34,642 bases of DNA from Opitutales bacterium (GCA_020831525.1 JAFIGH010000053.1:1-34642), one strand, 5' to 3'; numbered from the stretch's first letter, positions 6,169 through 14,834 are shown. Notes: generated by a model not told the origin, from the sequence alone. Made by a program: numbers and translations.

Positions 6169-7611
6169 ATGATCGGATTACTGAAGAAAACGCGCCTCTT
6201 TTGGCTCCTCCTCGCCGGGGTAGCCGGCCTGGGGCTGTTAAGCTCACCCGCGATGGCGTTGCAAAACGTCCCGTCCGCGGAGGAAGTGGCGGCACTGCTC
6301 GCCGCCGGCGAAATCAGCGAAGATGACGCCGGAATCTACGAAGAGTATGTCGAGATGGTCGAAGGCCACGGCTTCCATGCCTATGCCTTTGATTTCTTCG
6401 TCACCTCTATGCTGTGGACGGTGATCGCCGCCGCCATGGTCTTCATTATGCACCTCGGCTTCGCGATGCTGGAGACGGGCCTGACGCAGCAGAAGAACGC
6501 AGTGAACGTCATGTTCAAGAACGTGTTCATCATCTCGGCGGGCATCGTCACTTACGCTTTGGTCGGCTTCAACACGCACTATCCGGCCGACTGGATCATA
6601 CCGAACGTGCTCGGAATCGGCGGCTGGATCGGCGACCTGAACGAGGACGCCACCTTCGGTTACGGAGGCGTGGGTCTCGCCATGACGGCCTTCGGTGACT
6701 TTATTTTCCAAGCGATGTTCGCGGCCACGGGTGCGACCATCGTATCTGGTGCGGTGGCCGAGCGTGTGAAGCTGCCAAGCTTCATGGTCTTCGTCGTTGT
6801 CTTTGTGGCCATTGCCTATCCGGTGATCGGCTCGTGGCACTGGGGCGAGGGCTGGCTTGACGCGATGGGCTTTTATGACTTCGCCGGTTCGAGCGTCGTT
6901 CACGCTTTCGGCGGCTTCGGTGCCCTTGCCTGCGTCATGATCCTCGGACCCCGCGCCGGGAAGTACCTCCCCGGCGGGAAGATCCGCCCCATCCCGGCGC
7001 ACAACTTCGCGCTCGCCACCATCGGGGTGTTCCTCCTTTGGTTCGGTTGGTTCGGCTTCAACGGTGGTTCGGTCCTCTCGGCGGAGCCCGCCGATCTCGG
7101 TCTCGTCTTCACGACGACGGCTCTCGCGGCCAGCTCCGGTGCCCTCGTCTCCATCCTCGTCTCTTGGACGGTGATCAAGAAGCCCGACCTCTCCATGGCG
7201 CTCAACGGTGTCCTCGCCGGCCTTGTCGGCATCACTGCCGGGGCGGACGCGGTCGGCCCGGGCGCGGCCATCATTATGGGCGGTATCGCCGGTGCCATCG
7301 TCGTTGGCGCGATCCTCTTCTTCGACAAGATCAAGATCGACGATCCGGTCGGCGCCATCTCCGTGCACGGTGTGTGCGGGATCTGGGGAACCGTCGCCGT
7401 GGGTATCTTCAACAGCGAAGTGAGCTTCGTCGTGCAACTCATCGGAACGCTCGCCGTGAGCGCCGCCGCTTTTGTCTCGGCATTTGTCATCTTCAGCATT
7501 GTTAAGGTCGTGATGGGCGTCCGTGTGAGCGAAGACGAGGAAGCCGAAGGGCTTGACCTCGGCGAGCATGGTCAGGAAGCCTATGCGGACTACCAGATGA
7601 AGACCCGCTGA
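6169..7611 (+). CDS. amtB: Ammonium transporter, Amt/Rh family
   Basis: A 480-aa inner-membrane ammonium channel. An N-terminal signal-like hydrophobic segment (residues 10-30) is followed by a short acidic stretch and then about 11 transmembrane helices. Family motifs: G-F-A-M-L-E-T-G-L-T-Q-Q-K-N (97-110), the first pore histidine in S-S-V-V-H-A-F-G-G (His245), W-F-G-W-F-G-F-N-G-G (291-300), L-N-G-V-L-A-G-L-V-G-I-T-A-G (345-358), and the second pore histidine in S-V-H-G-V-C-G-I-W-G (His400). Both pore histidines are present. The acidic C-terminal tail (E-D-E-E-A-E-G-L) is where PII normally docks. There is no Shine-Dalgarno; an A-rich AATAAGAAAAAACC precedes the ATG. The PII gene follows after 50 nt, and a sigma-54 promoter lies upstream. 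Confidence 0.96.
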   Translation: MIGLLKKTRLFWLLLAGVAGLGLLSSPAMALQNVPSAEEVAALLAAGEISEDDAGIYEEYVEMVEGHGFHAYAFDFFVTSMLWTVIAAAMVFIMHLGFAMLETGLTQQKNAVNVMFKNVFIISAGIVTYALVGFNTHYPADWIIPNVLGIGGWIGDLNEDATFGYGGVGLAMTAFGDFIFQAMFAATGATIVSGAVAERVKLPSFMVFVVVFVAIAYPVIGSWHWGEGWLDAMGFYDFAGSSVVHAFGGFGALACVMILGPRAGKYLPGGKIRPIPAHNFALATIGVFLLWFGWFGFNGGSVLSAEPADLGLVFTTTALAASSGALVSILVSWTVIKKPDLSMALNGVLAGLVGITAGADAVGPGAAIIMGGIAGAIVVGAILFFDKIKIDDPVGAISVHGVCGIWGTVAVGIFNSEVSFVVQLIGTLAVSAAAFVSAFVIFSIVKVVMGVRVSEDEEAEGLDLGEHGQEAYADYQMKTR

Positions 7612-7655
7612 AATCAGGACTTGAAAACAAAATGCAACGCTAATAAGAAAGCTGA

Positions 7656-8000
<345 letters not shown>

Positions 8001-8031
8001 GTCCCTCCCCGGGCTAACCACCCGCGTTTTC

Positions 8032-8073
8032 AGCGCCCCTCTCCCGCATGCCGGTGGAGGGGCGCTTTTTTTT
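8032..8073 (+). terminator. Rho-independent terminator of amtB-PII
   Basis: Perfect 10-bp stem AGCGCCCCTC / GAGGGGCGCT around a 15-nt loop, running into TTTTTTTT. It starts 32 nt after the PII stop. Confidence 0.93.
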
Positions 8074-8215
8074 CTTTCCCTTACGTGCACCGATTGCGTG
8101 CTCGGCGGCTTCGGCCCGGTGCGGTCCGGAGGTGGACGATTTTGCGCAGGCTCGGCCGGAACGACCACGCAGCCTGTCTTGCTTGTCGAAATTCCGTATT
8201 GGGGCAGCTTTTCCG

Positions 8216-8244
8216 TTGACAGAGGGCGGCGAATCCGGTGCTTC
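8216..8244 (+). promoter_or_regulatory. Possible sigma-70-type promoter for rpsT
   Basis: A perfect TTGACA at 8216-8221 lies 50 nt before the rpsT start. With 17-nt spacing the -10 would be TGCTTC, a poor match, so only the -35 is persuasive. Confidence 0.4.
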
Positions 8245-8270
8245 TCTCCGTTTTCCTATTTTCAAGAACC

Positions 8271-8519
8271 ATGGCCAATCTCAAATCTTCCAAGAAAGAC
8301 ATCCGCAGAATCGCCCGGCGCACGGTGCGCAACCAAGGCGTTGTCAGCCGGTTGAAGACGCTCCGGCGCAGGGTCGTCGCGGATGCTTCGCCCGAGGCCA
8401 AAGCGGCGTATGCCTCCGCCCTCGACAAGGCGGTCAAGAACGGCGTCGTTCACCCCAACAAGGTGAGCCGCGAAAAGTCAAAGATGGCGGCGAGAGGTCT
8501 CGGCGCCAAGGCGCGCTGA
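8271..8519 (+). CDS. rpsT: 30S ribosomal protein S20
   Basis: An 82-aa basic, helical small-subunit protein that binds 16S rRNA. The N-terminus MANLKSSKKDIRR is the family hallmark and fixes the start at the ATG at 8271; the frame is open 11 codons further up but without family content. S-P-E-A-K-A-A-Y-A-S-A-L-D-K-A-V-K-N-G-V and the H-P-N-K-x-S-R-x-K-S-K-M motif complete the S20 pattern. It appears monocistronic, with a terminator 28 nt downstream. Confidence 0.96.
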   Translation: MANLKSSKKDIRRIARRTVRNQGVVSRLKTLRRRVVADASPEAKAAYASALDKAVKNGVVHPNKVSREKSKMAARGLGAKAR

Positions 8520-8546
8520 TCGCGCCGCGCTCCATCCGTTTTTCCA

Positions 8547-8583
8547 AGCTCTCTCCGCAATTTTGCGGATGAGGGCTTTTTTG
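8547..8583 (+). terminator. Terminator after rpsT
   Basis: The core stem TCCGCAA / TTGCGGA can be extended by an imperfect outer stem (AGCTCTC with GAGGGCT) and is followed by TTTTTT. It sits immediately before the next gene's start at 8588. Confidence 0.75.
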
Positions 8584-8587
8584 TCTC

Positions 8588-9412
8588 ATGTCGTCCGCGG
8601 AGAAAAACGCTTTCATCGGCTTCCCCGTTCCTCTGTTGGGGGAGCGGCCCGTGCGCCTACCCGTATTGTGGCACTCGCCGGAGGCGTCGGCCCTCGTCAT
8701 CGACAAGCCCGGCGGGGTCGCCGTCTTGCCGGACAACTGGTACGGGCGTGCGCCCGTTCTCACGTATGCACTCAACCACCAGGTCGAGGCGGGCAAGCCG
8801 GAGTTGCGGCGTATGGGACTTGCGCGAGAGCTGCTGGCGGTCCACTCCCTCGACCCGGAGCTGTCCGGGCCGGTGCTATTCACCTACGACCCGGAGCACC
8901 TCGATTTGCTGCGCAATGCCCTCGGCTCGGGGTTTTGGCGGTTCACTTTCCGTTTCGTTGCGACGGGCGGGGGCAATGCCGAGCACTTGCAGTGCTCGCT
9001 TCCGCTGGCGCGCCACCGTGGCGAGCCGCGGGTGGTCGTCTCGCACACAACGGGAAAGGCGGCGGCAACGGTTTTCCGCCGTGTCGCGACGATTGGCGGA
9101 CGCTACGCCGAATGGGAGGCGGAGACGGCGTATCCGCGCCTTCATCAGTTGTTTGTCCATGCCCGTGAGACCGGACTGTCGGTGTGCGGCGACTCCCGCT
9201 ACGGCAGCAGCGCGGTTCCTTCGGTCGCCGATTTGAAGCGGAACTACCGGCCGAGCCGCCGCTTCGAGGAAGCGCCGCCGGTCTACCCGGGCCCCTTCGC
9301 CCGGCTGGCCGCTTTGCGCTTCGGCGAGACGGAGGAGACGGTCCGGACCATCGAGGCGCTGCCGCCCGGAAAGTGGGCCTCCGGCCTCCGCCTGTTGCGG
9401 GAGCATGCCTGA
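8588..9412 (+). CDS. Divergent RluA-family pseudouridine synthase-like protein
   Basis: A 274-aa protein with the RluA fold order. V-I-D-K-P-G-G-V-A-V-L-P (37-48) corresponds to the usual xxxNKPxGxxxxP strand. H-S-L-D-P-E-L-S-G-P-V-L (86-97) replaces the canonical H-R-L-D-x-x-T-S-G but keeps the catalytic Asp (Asp89). R-L-H-Q-L-F-V-H-A-R...G-D-S-R-Y-G corresponds to the H-Q-I-R-x-H...G-D-x-x-Y-G end motif. If active, it would isomerise uridine in rRNA or tRNA. Loss of the motif Arg, which flips the target base in this family, raises the chance of altered or lost activity. The first in-frame ATG at 8588 is used. Confidence 0.72.
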   Translation: MSSAEKNAFIGFPVPLLGERPVRLPVLWHSPEASALVIDKPGGVAVLPDNWYGRAPVLTYALNHQVEAGKPELRRMGLARELLAVHSLDPELSGPVLFTYDPEHLDLLRNALGSGFWRFTFRFVATGGGNAEHLQCSLPLARHRGEPRVVVSHTTGKAAATVFRRVATIGGRYAEWEAETAYPRLHQLFVHARETGLSVCGDSRYGSSAVPSVADLKRNYRPSRRFEEAPPVYPGPFARLAALRFGETEETVRTIEALPPGKWASGLRLLREHA

Positions 9413-9514
9413 GCGCCGCCGGCGCTCCGGGAGGGGGCCGCAAATTTTTCTCATAACAGCCTTTACAGCGGCGGCGGATGGGTCCTTACTCGCGGGTTTT
9501 CATTTCATCGATTT

Positions 9515-9613
9515 ATGGGAAACCTTCGCAAGAAACGCCGCCGCAAGATCGCTCAACACAAACGCCGCAAACGTTCGCGGGCCAACCGCCACAAAAAGCG
9601 GACCTGGGGTTGA
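9515..9613 (+). CDS. 32-aa highly basic AURKAIP1/COX24-like (bS22-type) protein
   Basis: A short gene (ATG 9515, TGA 9611-9613) encoding [20 protein letters not shown] and a further 12 residues, [12 protein letters not shown]. About 60% of residues are Lys, Arg or His. The K-K-R-R-x-K-I-x-x-H-K-x-x-K-R...N-R-H-K-K pattern is that of the AURKAIP1/COX24 small-protein family, whose actinobacterial member is ribosomal protein bS22, bound near the decoding centre. A clean 10-bp terminator begins 51 nt after the stop, supporting a real gene. It is probably a ribosomal component; this is by pattern recognition. Confidence 0.8.
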   Translation: MGNLRKKRRRKIAQHKRRKRSRANRHKKRTWG

Positions 9614-9664
9614 GCGCCCTTGCATAGCGTCCGGCCGCCGCCGGAACGCACTCCACTTTTCCAT

Positions 9665-9695
9665 ACCGCCGGAAGCCTCTTCCGGCGGTCTTTTT
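9665..9695 (+). terminator. Rho-independent terminator after the 32-aa protein gene
   Basis: Perfect 10-bp stem ACCGCCGGAA / TTCCGGCGGT with a 5-nt loop, followed by CTTTTTG. Confidence 0.92.
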
Positions 9696-10013
9696 GTGTG
9701 CCTGCGGAGCGTTTTGCCGACGGGTTCGGAAGAGACGCGAAGGCTGTCTTTTCGGCCCTTTAAAAATCCTGTAAATTTACATTTGCCCGGAAGTCTGCGA
9801 ATCCTCGCCAGCCCGCTGTTTTCCGCGGTGTAGGACGGAATTGATAATACCGTTTTTACAGTTCGGCTGAGTTCGCGTCCGTGGCGCCGAAAGGCCTCGG
9901 TTTTTGCCTTGTAAAACGGACAACACCCCCGTTTTTTTACATTTACATTTTCACGGGAATGGTCTCCACACCGGGAGACCGCGACCGCGAAAGAAACGTG
10001 TTCAGAACAAACC
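9696..10013 (+). promoter_or_regulatory. Upstream region of the pil operon with a cluster of TTTACA/TGTAAA motifs
   Basis: This 318-nt gap has no gene. It contains a perfect 12-bp palindrome TGTAAATTTACA (9770-9781), another TTTACA at 9855-9860, TGTAAA at 9910-9915, and a tandem pair at 9936-9941 and 9942-9947. Six copies of a six-base AT-rich motif in 180 bp of GC-rich DNA suggest operator sites for a regulator of the pilus genes, or repeated -35-like elements. The regulator is unknown. Confidence 0.45.
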
Positions 10014-11072
10014 ATGTTGTCCCGCAAGGCCAAAGGTCTTTTCATCGAAGTCGGCGAGTTTTCGGTCCAAGTGGCGAAGACGACTTCGCTGACGCCGCCC
10101 TGTGCCGTGGAATCGGTGGAGAGTTTTTCGCTGAGCGGCGCGTGGGAGAGGCTCTCCCGGCTGACCGAGGAGATGTCGGGCACCGGTTCCGGGGGCAAAC
10201 TGGTGCAGGCGCACTGCGCGGTGTATCCGCCGTCGCGTTTTGTTCGCCGGCACACCGTGGAATCGGCGGCGAAGGCCAAGGATCCGGCCTACTTGGGCAA
10301 TGTCCTTTCCCAGCAGTTCAAGATCGACACGGCAACCAATGTCGCCGCGGTCCTCAACGCCGTGGACGGGAGCGAGTTCACGCTGGAGCGCTCTATTGCG
10401 CAGCAGAAGGAGTTGGTCTTCGCGGGTTCGGTCAAGGCGGAGTTCGACAAACTGCAGGAGAGTCTCACGGATGCGGATGTGTATCCGGTGTCGCTGCAGC
10501 TCGGCACTCTTTCGGTTCTCGGCGGGATATCCGACTACATCCGGTGGAAGCAGATTTCCGATCCGGTGATGGTTATCGAAATGAGCATGGGCCAGACCTG
10601 CACCTATATTGTGTCGCGCAACATGGTCGAACTGGCCCGCCCCCTCTCGAAAGGGCTGAGCACCATTGTTCCACGGATTCGCGAGGAACTCGGGCTCAAG
10701 GACGAGGCCTCTGCGGAAAAGCTTTTTCTCTCAAACACCTTTGATTTCACGGAGATGGGGCCCGCGCTCTTGCAGGGCCTGCTCAAGGAACTCCAGGCCG
10801 CGATCGGCTTCTTTGAAGTGCAGACGGGCATGACGATCGGGCATCTGCACCTTGGTTCTCTTCCGGAGAATCTCTCGTGGATTCCCTCGGTGATGTCGAA
10901 GAGCCTCGGTCTACGCCTGCTCCGCACGGAGTACGGAGAGTGGCTGCCGAGGGTCGACGTCCAGCCGCAGGAATCTGTTCTCGAACAGGTGGGCGGCCAT
11001 GCTTCGTGGTTCGGACTCTTTTCCATGATGGGAGCATTCAATTCCAAGGACAATGGCTCGAAAAAGAAATAA
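10014..11072 (+). CDS. pilM: PilM-like actin-fold pilus assembly ATPase
   Basis: A 352-aa cytoplasmic protein at the head of a five-gene pilMNOPQ-type operon. The start M-L-S-R-K-A-K-G-L-F-I-E-V-G-E-F-S-V-Q-V-A-K has the first strand pair of the actin-like fold. V-M-V-I-E-M-S-M-G-Q-T-C-T-Y-I-V-S near residues 184-200 is the phosphate-2-like motif, with S-M-G-Q in place of the usual D-I-G. R-P-L-S-K-G-L and a late G-x-L-P-E-N segment follow. PilM binds the PilN tail and couples the motor to the inner-membrane platform. The Asp in the D-I-G-like position is changed, so nucleotide hydrolysis may be weak. The last 20 nt overlap the next gene. Confidence 0.8.
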   Translation: MLSRKAKGLFIEVGEFSVQVAKTTSLTPPCAVESVESFSLSGAWERLSRLTEEMSGTGSGGKLVQAHCAVYPPSRFVRRHTVESAAKAKDPAYLGNVLSQQFKIDTATNVAAVLNAVDGSEFTLERSIAQQKELVFAGSVKAEFDKLQESLTDADVYPVSLQLGTLSVLGGISDYIRWKQISDPVMVIEMSMGQTCTYIVSRNMVELARPLSKGLSTIVPRIREELGLKDEASAEKLFLSNTFDFTEMGPALLQGLLKELQAAIGFFEVQTGMTIGHLHLGSLPENLSWIPSVMSKSLGLRLLRTEYGEWLPRVDVQPQESVLEQVGGHASWFGLFSMMGAFNSKDNGSKKK

Positions 11073-11706
11073 GCGGGTCAGTCATCCCCATTGGCGCCCG
11101 GATTTCCGCGATGTCGTATTGCTTCCCGACATCAAGGTGGTGCGTACGCAGTTTCTATCGGTGTTTCTCACTTTGACGATTGCCGTGGCACTGCTGGGAT
11201 GGCTGCTCTTCAACGAGTATGGTGTGCGGCTCGCCCAGTCCGAACTGGCGACAGTTCGGGCGGAGGTCGCGGCGTCACGGGCCGAGAACGCGGAACTTGT
11301 GCGGCTCTCCGGCGAGTTCACACGTGAAGCGCGCCATGTCGAGGAACTGCAATCCTTTCTCGATTTGCCCTATGATTACCACGAAATCCTCGTCGTACTT
11401 GCGGAGATCCGCCCCCGTGCCGTCACCTACAACCATGTCTCGGGCGGGATTTTCGCGGAGCGGCAGGGGCGCCGGGAGGTGCGGCGGTACCGCCTGCAGT
11501 TGCAGGGCACCGTACGGGAGTCGGCGGAAAACCCCGCACCCGCGACGATCAACCGTTTCCGCGACCGTCTCTCTGCAATCCCTGTGGTTGCGATGAAGCT
11601 GGAGGAGCAGCGCCTTTCGTCATTCTACCGCACGGACGATCCCACGGTCTTCAATTTTGTCATACAAATCGTCCTCGATCCGGACAAAGCAGGAGGCGGG
11701 TCATGA
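11053..11706 (+). CDS. pilN: PilN-like inner-membrane pilus assembly protein
   Basis: A 217-aa bitopic protein: a basic cytoplasmic N-terminus (1-30), one membrane helix at about 34-53 (F-L-S-V-F-L-T-L-T-I-A-V-A-L-L-G-W-L-L-F), a coiled coil at about 60-100, then a ferredoxin-like periplasmic domain. This is the PilN layout, but the N-terminal PilM-binding motif (I-N-L-L-P) is replaced by D-V-V-L-L-P-D near residue 20. The ATG overlaps pilM by 20 nt, showing tight translational coupling. The assignment rests mainly on topology and gene order. Confidence 0.72.
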   Translation: MARKRNKRVSHPHWRPDFRDVVLLPDIKVVRTQFLSVFLTLTIAVALLGWLLFNEYGVRLAQSELATVRAEVAASRAENAELVRLSGEFTREARHVEELQSFLDLPYDYHEILVVLAEIRPRAVTYNHVSGGIFAERQGRREVRRYRLQLQGTVRESAENPAPATINRFRDRLSAIPVVAMKLEEQRLSSFYRTDDPTVFNFVIQIVLDPDKAGGGS

Positions 11707-12275
11707 AGAAGGAGATGATTATCAGCATCCTGCGGCAGCACCGTGTTGCCATGGTTCTCTGCGCGTTCGCCGTCGTCTTTATCGCGCTCCTTGTCGTGCG
11801 AGTGCCGATGACGGGCGAGTTGGAGAGCGAGCTTGAGTCCGAGCGCATGACCCTGCGCCGAATGCAGCAGAACCTCGCGCAGGGCGAGGACCTCCGCGGG
11901 CACCTTGATACGATCAAGACACAGGTCGTGCAAATCGATGAACGTCTGATGGAGCGCCGCGAGGTAGCCGTAAACTACGACTACTTCTACCGCATGGAAG
12001 AGGCCGCCGGTGTGCGCATTCAGAATATCCAGCAGCAGGCGCAGGCCGCCGGTTCGGCGGTCACGCTCCCGCGGATCGAACTATACGACGTGATCGGCTA
12101 CTCCGTGACGGCGCAGGGCGGGTTTGAGGATATCGTCGATTTCATTCAACAACTGGAAAGCGGTCGCCATTTCGTCCGTATCCAGTCGGTCAATCTGAGT
12201 TCCGCCGGTCAAGCCGGGTCGGTCGGGCGGCTCAACGCGCAGATTGAACTCAACGTCCTCGGGAGGAAACCGTGA
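11703..12275 (+). CDS. pilO: PilO-like inner-membrane pilus assembly protein
   Basis: A 190-aa bitopic protein with a short cytoplasmic N-terminus, a membrane helix at about 15-35 (V-A-M-V-L-C-A-F-A-V-V-F-I-A-L-L-V-V), a coiled coil at about 40-85 (E-L-E-S-E-L-E-S-E-R-M-T-L-R-R-M), and a periplasmic domain. In that domain G-Y-S-V-T-A-Q-G-G-F-E-D-I-V-D-F-I-Q-Q-L-E resembles the PilO F-x-x-L-x-x-F-L-x-x-L-E helix. It is expected to pair with PilN and align the secretin with the inner-membrane platform. The start overlaps the pilN stop (ATGA), and the gene ends overlapping the next one. Confidence 0.74.
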   Translation: MKKEMIISILRQHRVAMVLCAFAVVFIALLVVRVPMTGELESELESERMTLRRMQQNLAQGEDLRGHLDTIKTQVVQIDERLMERREVAVNYDYFYRMEEAAGVRIQNIQQQAQAAGSAVTLPRIELYDVIGYSVTAQGGFEDIVDFIQQLESGRHFVRIQSVNLSSAGQAGSVGRLNAQIELNVLGRKP

Positions 12276-12826
12276 AAACCATCGTCGTATCCGCATTGCT
12301 GCTGGTTCTGCTGTCAGGAATCTCTGTCGCGCAAGGTATTGTGCGTCCGAAGGAGCAGCGTGAGGGCATCATAGGGCAGGGCAGCACCCTTCTCGTTCAA
12401 GAGCATACGCCCGTGCGGACCGCTTTGGCGGACCTGCAGAGCCCGTTCCAGCGTTGGGTGGATCCGACGCCGGCGGTGACGGATCCGGAGCCGACCGTCA
12501 CGCAGCGGCAACCGCGCAGCGAGCGCCTGCCCGACGCTGAGGCGCTCGAACTCATTGCCGAGCGTTTCCGCCCGACTGGAAGTATGATCGGCGCGGGGAC
12601 GGCTTTCCTCAATCTCCAGGGCGGCAACCGCCTCGAACTCGGGCAGGTCTTCTCCGCTACCGTCCGCGGCGAGTCCTACGATGTCATCGTCGAGCGAATC
12701 ACCAACCGCGCCTACACGCTGCGCGCGGGTGAGGCGACGCTTACCCGCGAATACCTGCAGGACCGCCTCGGCACCGGGACAATGACCCGACCGGGAGAAC
12801 GCGGGTCCGATGAGCCCCGCCGCTGA
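12272..12826 (+). CDS. Exported protein in the pilP position of the pilus operon
   Basis: A 184-aa protein starting at GTG 12272, which overlaps the pilO stop. It has a signal peptide (M-K-T-I-V-V-S-A-L-L-L-V-L-L-S-G-I-S-V-A-Q-G) with no lipobox Cys, so unlike classical PilP it is probably not a lipoprotein. The middle is Pro/Thr-rich and disordered. The C-terminal part (N-R-L-E-L-G-Q-V-F-S-A-T-V-R-G-E-S-Y-D-V-I-V) could be a small beta domain like PilP or GspC homology regions that contact the secretin. Function is inferred from position; no specific PilP motif is certain. Confidence 0.6.
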   Translation: MKTIVVSALLLVLLSGISVAQGIVRPKEQREGIIGQGSTLLVQEHTPVRTALADLQSPFQRWVDPTPAVTDPEPTVTQRQPRSERLPDAEALELIAERFRPTGSMIGAGTAFLNLQGGNRLELGQVFSATVRGESYDVIVERITNRAYTLRAGEATLTREYLQDRLGTGTMTRPGERGSDEPRR

Positions 12827-12858
12827 AGATTTTCTATTCTGTAACGAACCTTTGAATA

Positions 12859-12864
12859 TATAAT
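12859..12864 (+). promoter_or_regulatory. Possible -10 element ahead of the secretin gene
   Basis: A perfect TATAAT in an AT-rich gap of 60 nt between two genes of the operon, 23 nt before the secretin ATG. No matching -35 is seen, so it is only a hint of an internal promoter. Confidence 0.25.
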
Positions 12865-12886
12865 ATCAAACCACACAGGCAATGCT

Positions 12887-14779
12887 ATGAACTACCGGAC
12901 GTTTGTCACCCTCGCCGTCATCGGCATCACCCCTCTCCTCAACGGACAGGCGGATACGTCCTCTTCGACCGGGGAGGATGCGGGAACCACCCGCGATCTT
13001 GGATTGGAGCGCGCCCGCCAGACGATTGACGGCGCCGACCGCGAGGCGGAGCGCCGCCGAGAGGCAACGCTCGATCTCGCCGACTCGGCGGCACGCCGGG
13101 CAGGCAACCCCGGCACGGACGGCGACACCGACGCCGAGTTCATGGATGCGCCCGGCGAGCGTCCGGGTGCGGAAACACCGGCCGGACAGGAGACCGACGA
13201 CATCTTCATGGAATTGCCGGGCGAGTCGCAGGGTGATGACACCGTGGGCCGCGACGAGCGCATATCCGTGGACTTTCCCGATGAAGACGTGCGTAACATC
13301 ATCCGCAACGTGGCGGATCTTTACGGCCTGAATGTTGTTATCCCCGAGACGCTCGTGGGGCGCATCACCATCCGTCTGCGCGACGTCACATGGCAGCAGA
13401 TTTTCAATGTTGTCCTCGAGCCCATGAACTTCACGTGGATCGTCGACGACAACATCATCAAAATCCGCAGCCAGGACGAGCTGATGCGCGAACCGATGGA
13501 CACTCGGGTGTTTATCATCAACTTTGCCCAAGCCGGCGAGCTTCGTAATTCAGTCGGCAACCTCGTCGACACCGGCGCAGGCGGCCGCATCCAGGTGGAC
13601 ACCCGCAGCAACGCGCTCGTCATCACCGAGCGTCCGTCCCGCCTCAACAGCATCCAGCAGATCATTGAGACGCTCGACCGTCCGACCGAGCAGGTGATGA
13701 TCGAGTCCCGCTTTGTCGAAGTGACGCAGCGCGACGTGAAGAATCTTGGCGTGGACTGGCAGTCGCTCTCCGGCTACTCGATGCAGGCCGGTCCGTTCCA
13801 GCGCGAGTATGGTTTGGACCGCGAAAGCGGCCCGACGCGGTCGGACACGCGCACAGAGGGCTTCACTTTGAATCCCGACGGCTCTGTTGACATCATCAAC
13901 TCGCGCATACGGGAGTTCGACAACGATTTCAGCCGCATTCTGACGCACGAGGACACCGCGCTCTTCAGTGCTGACGCCTTCCAGGTCGTGCTTTCCGCCC
14001 TTGAGCAGAATACGGATTCGCGCCTCGTCTCCAATCCGACGATTGTCACGGTGAACAACACCAAGGCGCAGATCAACATCGGTGAGGAGTATCCGATCCC
14101 GCGCTACACGTACAATCAGGAGCGGGGCACCTTCGAGGTGAGTGGCTTCGATTTCAAGCCGATCGGGATTCTCCTCAACGTCCTGCCGCAGATCAACAGC
14201 GCCGGGTTCATCAGTCTAGACATCCGTCCGGAAATCAGCAGCCGTACAGGGCAGGTCGGTTTCGGGGGCGAGGGCGGCGCGCAGATCCCCATCATCACCA
14301 CCCGCCGCACGGAAAGCACGGTGACGCTCAAGAGCGGCTTCACGCTCGCTATCGGCGGTCTCATTGAGACCGTCACGAACAACGGCGAATCCCGCGTGCC
14401 CGTCCTCGGCAACATTCCCGGTGTCGGTCGCCTCTTCCGCAGCGAAAGCACGAGCGAAGACCAGCGCAACCTTATCGTCTTCATCACCGCCCGCATCCTG
14501 AGCGGAGACGGCGCGACCTACGAAGACGTCTTCTCTGACCGCCGTCTCTACGAGATGGGAATCCGCAAGCGTGATATTCCGGGCGAGGACGTCTCGCCGG
14601 AGGAAGATGCGTTGTTCTCCCGACTGCGCCGCGAGTCCGACGAAGTCACCGGCATTGAGGTGGAAGCCCGCCTGCGCCAGCAACTCCGCGCCCTCGAACA
14701 GGCCCGTGAAGAACAGCGCGCCCGCGCCGAGCAACTGCCCGTCGAAGAAGAACGCGTCATCCGCCGTCGTTACCAGTGA
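12887..14779 (+). CDS. pilQ: Secretin (PilQ/GspD family) outer-membrane channel
   Basis: A 630-aa outer-membrane secretin. A signal peptide (1-21) precedes a long Asp/Glu/Gly-rich linker (22-122), then an N0/STN-like domain (I-S-V-D-F-P-D-E-D-V-R-N-I-I-R-N-V-A, 125-195). A ring-forming N domain follows (A-N-A-L-V-I-T-E type, with R-L-N-S-I-Q-Q-I-I-E-T-L-D-R-P), then the beta-barrel. The barrel has V-E-V at about 283, L-E-Q-N-T-D-S-R-L-V-S-N-P-T, and the signature V-P-V-L-G-N-I-P-G-V-G-R-L-F at about 505. The last 70 residues are Glu/Arg-rich and probably coiled, an extension not typical of PilQ. No peptidoglycan-binding AMIN domain is visible. It forms the pore through which a type IV pilus or secreted substrate leaves the cell. 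Confidence 0.92.
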   Translation: MNYRTFVTLAVIGITPLLNGQADTSSSTGEDAGTTRDLGLERARQTIDGADREAERRREATLDLADSAARRAGNPGTDGDTDAEFMDAPGERPGAETPAGQETDDIFMELPGESQGDDTVGRDERISVDFPDEDVRNIIRNVADLYGLNVVIPETLVGRITIRLRDVTWQQIFNVVLEPMNFTWIVDDNIIKIRSQDELMREPMDTRVFIINFAQAGELRNSVGNLVDTGAGGRIQVDTRSNALVITERPSRLNSIQQIIETLDRPTEQVMIESRFVEVTQRDVKNLGVDWQSLSGYSMQAGPFQREYGLDRESGPTRSDTRTEGFTLNPDGSVDIINSRIREFDNDFSRILTHEDTALFSADAFQVVLSALEQNTDSRLVSNPTIVTVNNTKAQINIGEEYPIPRYTYNQERGTFEVSGFDFKPIGILLNVLPQINSAGFISLDIRPEISSRTGQVGFGGEGGAQIPIITTRRTESTVTLKSGFTLAIGGLIETVTNNGESRVPVLGNIPGVGRLFRSESTSEDQRNLIVFITARILSGDGATYEDVFSDRRLYEMGIRKRDIPGEDVSPEEDALFSRLRRESDEVTGIEVEARLRQQLRALEQAREEQRARAEQLPVEEERVIRRRYQ

Positions 14780-14834
14780 CCCCGCGAGAAAAAGCATCGG
14801 GCAGTCTACACCGTCCCGAGAGAATAGAGTTCTT

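Noticed and set aside
6244-7569. Minus-strand open frame (about 441 codons) opposite amtB
   Set aside because: Asp/His/Arg-rich shadow of a membrane protein gene; no start context or motifs.
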